Positions 55,732 through 64,000 of a stretch of DNA of 64,000 bases are shown in pieces. The position numbers were made by a program, and so were the translations under genes. Position 1 is the stretch's first letter. Every line of letters begins with the position of its first letter. Origin of the DNA: Aricia agestis (Eukaryota > Arthropoda > Insecta > Lepidoptera > Lycaenidae); contig NC_056417.1 in assembly GCF_905147365.1 (NCBI RefSeq), forward strand, positions 14,902,501 to 14,966,500. The letters are read 5' to 3'. The notes beneath the pieces are model-generated. The model was not told the DNA's origin, ran no database searches, and saw nothing but the letters and a program-made list of their open reading frames with translations.

Positions 55732-55930
55732 TTTGATGATACGCGTTCACACAAACACAACACTGAGCACAGCACGATCACAGAGAACAGTTCACTTAAA
55801 CTCTTTCGAAGGATCTATAGATCATAGATGAAGCATGTCGGTCCTTTCGTCTGTCGCGGAGGAGAGACGGCAGTGGACTGGCCGAAAGCGCGCATTTGGA
55901 CGCAGGGCATGCGCCGGCGCACAGTTAGTC
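55732..55930 (-). promoter_or_regulatory. Putative 5' UTR and core promoter of the Cht7-like gene
   Basis: Reading the minus strand toward the ATG, a TCAGT initiator-type motif lies at 55766-55762, about 30 bp before the start codon, which would give a very short 5' UTR. A TATAG element lies near 55815. Just upstream (55840-55925) is an unusually GC-rich patch with gcgccggcgcatgc, in strong contrast to the AT-rich surroundings. If transcription starts above 55835, a four-codon upstream ORF (ATG CTT CAT CTA TGA) would be included. The start site is inferred, not shown. Confidence 0.4.
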
Positions 55931-56264
55931 TCGATTCTTTGACTTGAATTGTAATTAAATAAAAATGAAAGTGATGACTTTTTGCGTCCTGTACTTTTTT
56001 GTTTATTACATATAAATAATTGTTATTGTATGAAACTTTCACCATGTACCATTAGTATTACACTAGACATTATATTAGTTGATACCTATATTAAAGTTGA
56101 TAAATTAATAAACCCCCAGGATACTTCATTGTTGGTGTTGTTTTAATTAATTGAAATTTTGTTTGGTTTTCATCAGAAAATAGATTTCTCAACAACAAGA
56201 CTCAGAGAGAGAAATCTAGAGACAAAAGCTCTACAAATAAATAAGACTTTAATTTTAACATAAA

Positions 56265-56530
56265 CTAGCTGTCCCGGTAAACTTCGTGTCACTTTAAAAC
56301 CTTCCCTGGACTTCTACGAATATTTTAAGACTCATCCAAGACAATCCGTTCAGCCGTTTTCGAGTTTTAGCGTTACTAAGACAATTGAAAATCCATTTTT
56401 ATATATATAGACTAGATAATCCGGTGAACTTTGTATCACTCACCTCCCCTGGGCTTCCACAAATATTACGACACTAAAATTAGCCAAATCGGTTCAGCCG
56501 TTGTCATGTTTCAGCCAGACTTACAAAAAT
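56265..56530 (-). repeat. Two adjacent copies of the 'gaacttcgtatcact' repeat
   Basis: First copy starts actagctgtcccggtaaact (a reversed hairpin-CTAG Helitron-like 3' end at 56265-56268) and ends gaaaatccatttttatatat. The second, 56412-56530, starts tagataatccggtgaacttt. About 60% similar by eye. Confidence 0.55.
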
Positions 56531-56822
56531 TAAAATTGCTTAGAATTTAAATCCTAAGATCATCCTTCGTTCGGTGGCGAGTCGTTTAAAGTGCAATACA
56601 TATTAAGAAACCTCACTTATTGTTATCTTAAGTATAACTCAAGCTATCCTTTTCTGTCGATCTTGAAAACTTTTCCGTTTCATCACATAAAGGGGGAAAT
56701 TTCTAGCAATAAATAAGTTGCGAAGAATTTTAACATTCCGATGAAGTTTCAAATACTCCAGGATAACTTTTAATGGTACCCATTTTAATAACGAAGATAG
56801 TCAAACGATATTATTTTTATCT

Positions 56823-57776
56823 TTAACCCTCAATTCACTAGATGAAATTTACTAACGTAAATACATTATATGAGTCCCTGGGACTTACATATTTTAAATG
56901 TATGTTTTTATGAAATAAAACAAATTTCATCAACATTTTCTTCAGTAATCTTCTAAAGTACTCAGTTAATTATAAGAATAAATAACAAAACTAACCAAAC
57001 TTCTGAGATCCGCTTGAAAATTAAAGAAAAGGCACTTAACAGTCTTTTGAAACCATTATATTTTTAAAATTTCTCTAAACTAGCAAATATTCTAAAAATG
57101 AAAAAGAACTTAACGTTTTTAAACCAATCAAGGTACACTAAATAAAACAAAATAAACTTTAATGTATGCTTCTATGCAAAGAAAAAAAACGTGCAGTGGG
57201 TTCCTACCACAATCTAAAAGATATGTTGGCATATGTTCTTTGAGCAAGTGAAACATATCGGATTCAGACATTTTGTGCACAGATGAGGAGTTTTTGATCT
57301 CTTTTTGTAGTGGCATAAATAGTCATACTTTCCCTCCTAGCTAACTCGTTTCAGGGTGGCTCACATCTTCAGGAATCTCATTCTTTCGTCCAAATCTTCT
57401 TGAAGCCAGGCTTCCAGAATGGAATCTACTCCGTCTCCTCTTAGATTGATAAAGTCATGATTTTAGAGCCATTTTACAATTGTACAACAAAAATAAAGCA
57501 TACATAATTTAAATTATAATAACAGTGAAAAATCAACACTTTAATGTATAAAAATAATCATAACGTAATTCACTAGTATGAGACCCTGGGACTCACTCGA
57601 CGTAATAACTCACCAAATATGGTATGTACGCACTCATCCTCTCGGCACCGTGTCGCCCGTGTCACTACATGAAGGTACTGAGACGTGGGGGAAACTAGCT
57701 GCTAAGACTTTTGAATTATGGCCGTTTAAAATTTTGATGTGAGTCCCTGGGACTCAGGAAGTGAATTAAGGGTTAA
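56823..57776 (-). mobile_element. piggyBac-like element relic, 946 bp between TTAA repeats
   Basis: TTAA at 56823-56826 then CCCTCAATTCACT. At the other end AGTGAATTAAGGG then TTAA at 57773-57776. So the ends are inverted repeats starting CCCT, as in piggyBac elements. Subterminal 15-bp palindromes gagtccctgggactc lie at both ends, with a third, imperfect one at 57585. A decayed transposase end lies inside on the minus strand (57214-57440). Confidence 0.72.
57214..57440 (-). pseudogene. Decayed 3' end of a piggyBac transposase (Cys-rich domain)
   Basis: The last 40 codons before a stop read YDYLCHYKKRSKTPHLCTKC, then LNPICFTCSKNICQHIF. Six cysteines are spaced C-x11-C-x2-C-x4-C-x2-C-x4-C. 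The end position and basic-then-Cys pattern fit the C-terminal cysteine-rich domain of piggyBac transposases, which binds the transposon ends. Upstream, after an in-frame stop at 57337-57339, another frame carries ASRRFGRKNEIPEDVSHPE, resembling the R-x-G-R-H-F-P-E-x-I-P linker before that domain. So at least one frameshift or stop is present, and the DDE core is deleted. The family call rests on pattern memory. Confidence 0.5.
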
Positions 57777-58247
57777 TTTAAGCACATAGTCTATCTGTGA
57801 GAAATACAGCACATTGAAATTAACATTGAAAATCCAAATTATTATGATTATAATACAGTCTGTTAAGAAACAGTAGACGCAGAACAAAATTTTACTGATT
57901 TTTTATTTCATTTATGGTTTTTAAAACTATGTTCCGCCTCTACTCTTTTTGCCTCTATAATAATATCATGCTGGAACTTGGAATATTTTTATGGCTTTCG
58001 AACTTAGTATCTTGATGAGAATTCGCCATACCGTTATTTATAATTATTAGGTAACTAAGTAACTAAGGTATTTTAATTATTAATTAATGTAACGATGTAC
58101 TAAACTAGTTTCATTAATGAGTTTTCAAGTTTTATGCACCTCAGACCTCAGTTAATGTTATTATGTACGTACTTTGTTATATTATTATCATTACTGATAC
58201 TGTTATTTTTAATTATATTTTATCGGTACAAGACTTATCAGATACAT

Positions 58248-58387
58248 TAAGAGCCTGTTTTACCACTTCCTGATAAGTGACGAATAAGCTACCAATTAAC
58301 TTGACAGATCAAGTATGGAGAATCTCTCAAAAAAGTTTTGAATAGCCTATTCAGAACTTTATCAGAAAGTGGTGAAATAGGCCCTAA
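58248..58387. mobile_element. MITE, TAAGGGCCTATTTCACCACT family, short form
   Basis: taagagcctgttttaccact/tcctgataagtg at the left; acttta-tcagaaagtggtg/aaataggccctaa at the right. 140 bp against 233 bp for the copy at 14168. Confidence 0.7.
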
Positions 58388-58944
58388 AAGTTCAAACGGC
58401 GAATGGAAACCTTAAACTTTATAATAAAATGTAAAAATTTGCATAAGACTCTGTGTCTTATTATTTTGAATATTATAGTATCAACAAGAGCTTGCCACAG
58501 GGCTCGATTCTTTGTCTCGTTTATTTCTGTACTATTTCTTTATTAAATAATATATTAATAGGATAATGTCTTGTTAAACATAAAATTGTTATAGAATTGT
58601 ATATCTGCATATAACTTTAATCATTATTGCGCTCTTCCAAACAGGAGTGCTGCAGGGTTCAATTCTGGGACTTATGTTCTTAGTCGCGTCTATTATTCCT
58701 TTATCTTTGTTTACAATAAGTGAACCATCATCAGCCCGAAGCTATCATGTGTAATGTCGTTGCGTCACTGCGAAAACGTCAATCAGGTAGTGAAAGTATG
58801 ACACAGTTTAATACGACAGTGACGGCCATACCTTAAACTATATTACCGGGAGTTCTACAATTGTGTCACCACTACGACTATTAAATTATACTACAAGGGA
58901 ATCCTGCAAATTAGTCTAAGAAAATTAGTTTCAAAATCGACGAT

Positions 58945-59440
58945 CAGACCGAATAATTCGTGTAGTTTTGAAAGTTGGTACAGTTGTTCCTAAAGGTGTC
59001 CAGATGAATATACTAAAAGTCCCCGAGGGTGGGACAAGAGCCGGCGGTGAGGGAAGGGGGGTCTTCTTTTCAAGGTCTTTGCTTGTGACTCGAAAATCAT
59101 TTATAATATATATTCTTTAGTGACTTCTACATTAATTATCTACATTAAATTTCCTATAAATTACGTCTATACATTTGTACTGTACGATCATAGTAGATAG
59201 ACTATAGTATATGTCATAGAGTAGGATATTATTTGAATTTTTAGGACTATAGTCTGTCATTAAGTGGCATTTTAATTGAATTTTTGGGAACGACAAAAGA
59301 TTGGAACGCTACCTTAAGTTTATTTCCACAGTTTGTCCATACTTTCGCATTTCTACTGGTGGCCGTGCCAGGGCTACTGGACACCTTTAGGAACAACTGT
59401 ACCAACTTTCAAAACTACACGAATTATTCCGTCTAAATTC
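58945..59440. repeat. Inverted pair flanking about 370 bp
   Basis: gaataattcgtgtagttttg/aaagttggtacagttgttcc/taaaggtgtccag (58950-59003) is mirrored by ctggacacctttaggaacaa/ctgtaccaactttcaaaact/acacgaattattc (59378-59430). Confidence 0.75.
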
Positions 59441-59559
59441 CTTAATTTTCCCAGGCTAAATATGATAAATGTTTTCACGCAGCATACAAACAAAAAGTTT
59501 TGTTCGACAACATTTCTGTCGATTTCTGATATGACGTGTGCAAAATGTCGGATTTTGAC

Positions 59560-59600
59560 CAGATTATGCACTGTATGTGCATAATCTGGTCAAAATCCGT
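59560..59600. repeat. Short palindrome
   Basis: cggattttgaccagattatg/cac and its mirror gtgcataatctggtcaaaat/ccg, loop tgtat. Confidence 0.7.
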
Positions 59601-59613
59601 GGGATTATTTTTT

Positions 59614-59960
59614 ATACGTGGGAGAGCCATGCTTCGGCACGAATGGGCCGGCTCGACCGGATAAATACCACGTTCTCACAGAAAACCGGCGTGAAACAGC
59701 GCTTGCGCTGTGTTTCGCCGAGTGAGTGAGTTTACCGGAGGCCCAATCCCCTAACCCCTACCCTATTCCCTTCCCTACCCTCAACTATTCCCTTCCCTTC
59801 CCTTCCCTACCCTCCCCTATTACCCTATTCCCTCTTAAAAGGTCGGCAATGCACTTGCAGCTCTTCTGATGCTGCGAGTGTCCAGGGCGACGGAAGTTGC
59901 TTTCCATCAGGTGACCCGTTTGCTCGTTTGCCCCCTTATTTCATAAAAAAAAAAAAAAAA
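59614..59960 (+). mobile_element. Metulj-like SINE inserted in the 53276-type repeat
   Basis: Head atacgtgggagagccatgct, poly-A of 17 at the end. The host repeat resumes with gtaacgtcctatgctccaac. Confidence 0.82.
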
Positions 59961-60212
59961 GTAACGTCCTATGCTCCAACTTTTGCGTAATATTTCCTAT
60001 TGAGACAGACATTTTAGACTAAATGTGTAGTGCCTCGGCTCTCGATTCGTCGTTTGGATGTTAGTTTACCAAATAAATGTGACAACCACGCTTTAGTAAA
60101 ATGGGCGCTTCTCTTTTAGAACCAACAGCTCTCGATAAAACGGAATGAAAACTATTCATCTATGCTTCATCAGTCAAGTGAAGATATCTAAAATTGTAAA
60201 AATTGCAATAAA

Positions 60213-60333
60213 TAACGTATTAAGTTTTTTTTTTTTTTTTTTTTTTCTCATCCCCCTAACTGTGTCAGGGCTTGTTGCTATCTTCTTATTACATTAATAA
60301 GAAGATAGCAACAAGCCCTTAACGTATTAAGTT
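60213..60333 (-). mobile_element. Short retro-insertion with 14-bp TSD and inverted 5' part
   Basis: taacgtattaagtt at 60213-60226 and 60320-60333. Between them, minus strand: gggcttgttgctatcttctt/atta, loop, its 24-bp mirror, then tgacacagttagggggatga and about 24 A. Poly-A plus TSD mark target-primed reverse transcription. Confidence 0.75.
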
Positions 60334-60697
60334 GTGGATAGCTGTTATTGGCCTTATGTCCTCATTGTATTCTTCTAAAATATTGAACATTGTAATATTG
60401 ATGGTTCTTGTTATCCCAAATAAATAAATAAACATAAGAGTAAACAGACAGACAGGTATTTTTGCATTTAAATATTTCACACGGACTGCGGACACTTTAA
60501 ATATTTGTACGTCACCAAGCTTCCTTATTTCTTCATTCGAAAGTAAAAAAATATGGCGGTTAAAAACAAAATATATTTCAAAATATTTGTTGCATAAATA
60601 CGGACTCAAAACTAGGTGGAGTACATTTCCCTGTAAAATATGTTATGAAAGCAATAAATCTAAAGCTCGTTGCACATAGTGCTACAATATTATATTT

Positions 60698-60830
60698 TAC
60701 TAGATGACCTAGTGAACTTCCTATCACTTTCCTCCTTATATAAACATTTTAAGGTTAAAATTAGTCAAATAGGTTCAACGTACTCGAGTTTTAGCGAACA
60801 AATTTTTAAATTAATTTTTAATTATATAGA
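60698..60830 (+). repeat. Dispersed repeat 'gaacttc(g/c)tatcact'
   Basis: ctagatgacctagtgaactt/cctatcactttcctcc, gttaaaattagtcaaatagg/ttcaacg. Related to 38817 and 56412. The 121-codon open frame across it is not a gene. Confidence 0.5.
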
Positions 60831-60873
60831 TGTTTTGTCCTGTAGCAAATTTTATATGTCTGAAATTCTTGTA

Positions 60874-61060
60874 CTAGCTAACCCGGCTGTTGTTTTGTCA
60901 TATTTAATTTATTTGGAGTACGAAAAATGGATATCAGCCGATTTCCAGAAATACTCGATATGCACACAAAATTTTCTCAGCCGTTGCAATGGAGTTTGGC
61001 TACGAAGCCTGCGACATAATATAAATTTTATATAAATTCGAATTTATGACACAAAAAGAA
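60874..61060 (-). mobile_element. Helitron-like 3' end, family F, minus strand
   Basis: actagctaacccggctgttg, reversed GTTAG-CTAG end as at 35094. The 5' limit is uncertain. Confidence 0.4.
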
Positions 61061-61789
61061 AAAAAAAGCCACACAAAATTTCAAAATAATATGTCAAAAG
61101 TGCGAAACCCCATAGCTTGGACTATGGTTCAAAAGTATTTTTAATCAACTTCCAAAAAAATATTGAAAAGTATTTTTAACCGATGTTGGAAAAGAGGAGA
61201 AATTTTAAAGCAAACTTGGAAATTCCATTTAAAGACGATTTATGTATTAAGTGTGCACGGGCCTTAGATTTTTATTTTGAAAGCGGGTAAATAGTTTATA
61301 ACTCAACAATATTATACAAAGTTTGCTACTATGCGAGGGTTGAAATGAAAAAAAAATCTTTCCAGTTTTTATGTTAAAGGTAGTCATAGATTTTTTTTTA
61401 TTTTTCACCCAATTTCAGTCTAACCCATTTTGTTATCTTACCAAACTTATTGTTATGGGGCGCAAGCCATGAGTCGAGTCATAAAATTTCACATTCTTGG
61501 GACTCGACTTGTGCTCCTCCATACTCGTTAACAACGTCCGTCAAGTTCGTAGAGTCCACATTTTATCAACCTGCATGGTGGTGAGTGAGTGAGTTGCTTG
61601 TGTGGTGGTGGTGTTTGCAGATTCTTGCAAACAAGTGTACGCATAGGCAATGTGGGAGAGGAGGGAGGTGCTGTACGCATGCCTATGTGTACACTCACTC
61701 ATTTACTTAAAGGTTGAGGTTTATTTCGCGGAATATTGCTAAAAATAATATCAAACTAAATTTTAAACTATGGATTTGATTCTATTAAC

Positions 61790-61925
61790 AATTAACTCCT
61801 GTCCTTTCCTGGAACTCAAAGTATGACCATACCAAATTTCATCAAAATCGTTTCAGCGGTTAGGGCTTGAAGCCAGACAGACAGTCACACTTTCGGATTT
61901 ATGATATGTATTAGTAGGGGTCTGT
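61790..61925 (-). mobile_element. Helitron family B fragment, minus strand
   Basis: 'tgtcctttcctggaactcaa', 'aaatttcatcaaaatcgttt', 'cagacagacagtcacacttt'. Confidence 0.5.
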
Positions 61926-62613
61926 AAAGTATGCATGTTCCCTACAACATACAACTGCCCAGTATATCAAGACCCCTGGTCTTCCGTACAACGACCCCTC
62001 TATCACCAGACATTTAACGCAACTTCGCAGCGCAGGGCTCACTGCGACTGGCCGACAGAACTACTTTCACAATTTTGCAAGTGGCCTTATTTCTGTATTG
62101 CAAACAATTATTTCAGATCTCAATACGTTTTGAGACAATTTAACTCGATTGATTTAAGTAGCAAAATACTGTTTAGATTTATTTCAATGTAAGTAAATAA
62201 CAATAGGCATTGTCCAAAAAAAATCACATGTACTTTTTTTTTTTTTTTTCGTTAAAATAAGGTATTTTGAGAATATAAATTAAATAATTTTGAAATTCAT
62301 TGGCTAGTTTTTTCTCAATAAATTTTTAAAGTTTCCTCTGCAGTATGTTTTTTTCCTTTCAATCTTATTTATAATGGCTGGTTCGTCAAATGTTCAGTTC
62401 TCATTATGTGAAAGCTGATACGAGAAGCTTACCAAAAGTTCGAAACGTAATATTTGTTCAAAAATATAAGTAACCAATGGGTATTTTTTTCGTTTATATA
62501 CAGAATAACGATCACTGACCTTATTCCTCGAAATGTTTTTGTAATTAGCAAAATTAAAAAAAAATGGACAATCCCCATTAATAATTATGTAATATGGCAA
62601 TAATAGTAATTGT

Positions 62614-62915
62614 ATACGTGGGAGAGCCATTGTTTCGGCACGTATGGGCCGACTCGACCGGAGACATACCACGTTCTCACAGAAAACCGGCGTGAAACAG
62701 CGCTTGCTCTGTGTTTCGCCGAGTGAGTGAGTTTACCGGAGGCCCAATCCCCTACCCCATTCTCTTCCCTACCCCCCCCTATTACCCTATTCCCTCTTAA
62801 AAGGCCGACAACGCACTTGCAGCTCTTCTGATGCTGCGAGTGTCCATGGGCGACGGAAGTTGCTTTCCATCAGGTGACCCGTTTGCTCGTTTGCCCCCTT
62901 ATTTCATTAAAAAAA
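62614..62915 (+). mobile_element. Metulj-like SINE, diverged
   Basis: Head atacgtgggagagccattgt, core aaaaggccgacaacgcactt, tail gtttgcccccttatttcatt. Confidence 0.8.
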
Positions 62916-62963
62916 TAATTCAAATGTCTTTCAACGAAATCGATTTTCGATCTAAAGGTAAAC

Positions 62964-63020
62964 AAAAAAATAATCTTGGCTAAATAAAATGGTATTTTAT
63001 TTAGCCAAGATTATTTTTTT
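62964..63020. repeat. Perfect hairpin, 27-bp arms, 3-base loop
   Basis: 62964-62990 (aaaaaaataatcttggctaa/ataaaat), loop ggt, 62994-63020 exact mirror. It touches the pentanucleotide array. Confidence 0.85.
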
Positions 63021-63185
63021 ATAGTATAGTATAGTATAGTATAGTATAGTATAGTATAGTATAGTATAGTATAGTATAGTATAGTATAGTATAGTATAGT
63101 ATAGTATAGTATAGTATAGTATAGTATAGTATAGTATAGTATAGTATAGTATAGTATAGTATAGTATAGTATAGTATAGTATAGT
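63021..63185 (+). repeat. Pentanucleotide array (ATAGT)33
   Basis: 33 exact ATAGT units (165 bp), then a few degenerate units to 63211. It creates spurious ORFs (YTILYYTILY) on the minus strand. Confidence 0.95.
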
Positions 63186-63496
63186 ATATAGTATATATAT
63201 TAGTATAGTAGACTGAAACGTCGTCAAACGCCGAACACAACTTTATGTTTACTGTCTATGCTGGTGCTGCCTCTAGCGGAAAAACATTGCAGTAATGTAT
63301 CTTATTGGACAATCATGTAAAGGTTGAATCATAATAGTGAAAGATATAATGTAGGCGGATATACGGACAGGAAGTTGAGACCAGTTAGCCGTGAGTCCAC
63401 ACATTAAAATAACTGAACGCTTTACCAATCTTTTGTTTGAGGTTCTAATTTGACATTCTTTAGCTCAATGATAACTGCCTAAACAAGATTTGGAAA

Positions 63497-63720
63497 ATCG
63501 GCCAAGTGCGAGTCGGACCCGCGCACGAAGGGTTCCGTACCGTTATTGAGCGAAAGATGGCAAAAAAAGTGTTTTTTGTATGGGAGTATTTTTTTAAATT
63601 AATTAATAAAGATAATAATATAAGCTCATCAAAAATGGGGAAACGTAGGTGCATGAAATTTTGCACAGTTATAGTTTATATGGTGAAGGAGTGCATCGAG
63701 CTAATATTATTTTGAAATTA
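63497..63720 (+). mobile_element. 'ggttccgtacc' repeat, 5' part
   Basis: aatcggccaagtgcgagtcg/gacccgcgcacgaagggttc/cgtaccgtta, as at 3187. The 3' part diverges after 63660. Confidence 0.6.
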
Positions 63721-64000
63721 TGCTTTTATCATATATATTTTTAACAAATAAAACGTTACACACACTACGACACTGCTACTAGGAAAAATGACAGATTTTT
63801 GCTATACATACGAATTATACTCTTTTATTTATGGTTGAAGTCTGTTGACAACAAGTTGACAAATTGAAAATCATAGACTTAATCATAGACATAATGGACT
63901 TAATATATACTATTATAGGTTTTTGTTGAAAATGGATTATAGTTTTTTTTTATTGAATCTAAGATACTATTTGACAATGCTTACATGGCCAGTCTGATAT

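Noticed and set aside
55815..56045. 76-codon minus-strand ORF upstream of the chitinase
   Set aside because: It lies over the GC-rich promoter patch; no domain and not in phase with the start codon exon.
60670..61035. 121-codon ORF
   Set aside because: Covers a dispersed non-coding repeat also seen at 38817 and 56412; no protein similarity recognised.
62997..63240. YTILY-repeat ORFs on the minus strand
   Set aside because: Pure translation of the ATAGT array.

Overview
This is nuclear DNA from a moth or butterfly (Lepidoptera). It is AT-rich and mostly non-coding. It is crowded with lepidopteran-type dispersed repeats: SINEs carrying the 'ccggcaacgcac / cgtttgctcgtttgc' core (Metulj-like), tRNA-headed SINEs with ATT tails, small non-autonomous Helitrons ending hairpin-CTAG, and many short inverted-repeat elements (MITEs). 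No bacterial-type operon, CRISPR array, rRNA or free-standing tRNA gene is visible.

The only host gene I can support runs on the minus strand. It is the N-terminal part of a glycosyl hydrolase family 18 chitinase, most like insect group III chitinase 7 (Cht7). Five exons join in frame: 55731-55729 (the ATG alone, at the end of the first exon), 15613-15535 (signal peptide or signal anchor), 13781-13585 (basic, Ser/Thr-rich linker), 11372-11135 (start of the GH18 barrel) and 1771-1592 (the SxGGW-like block and the catalytic FDGLDIDWEYP). All splice phases agree and the joined product is 232 codons plus one base. The gene continues beyond base 1. Introns are about 40.1, 1.75, 2.2 and 9.4 kb.

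Layout from left to right. 1-1591: intron after the catalytic exon, with a SINE tail and two small Helitrons. 1772-11134: intron 4, with Helitrons, MITEs and a nested 'ggttccgtacc' element. 11373-13584: intron 3, with a TTAA-flanked insertion inside a MITE. 13782-15534: intron 2, with several MITEs. 15614-55728: the giant intron 1, holding most of the SINEs, Helitrons and MITEs and an RTE-like LINE 3' end at 36306-36756. 55729-55930: first exon and promoter region. 55930-64000: upstream intergenic DNA with a 0.95-kb piggyBac-like relic (56823-57776), a twin-primed-looking retro-insertion (60213-60333), two SINEs and a perfect 33-unit ATAGT array next to a 27-bp hairpin (62964-63185).

Most of the unusual structure is transposon archaeology: nested insertions, large palindromes, and Helitron families sharing a 5' end but differing in their 3' hairpins. 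I see no new multi-gene system.
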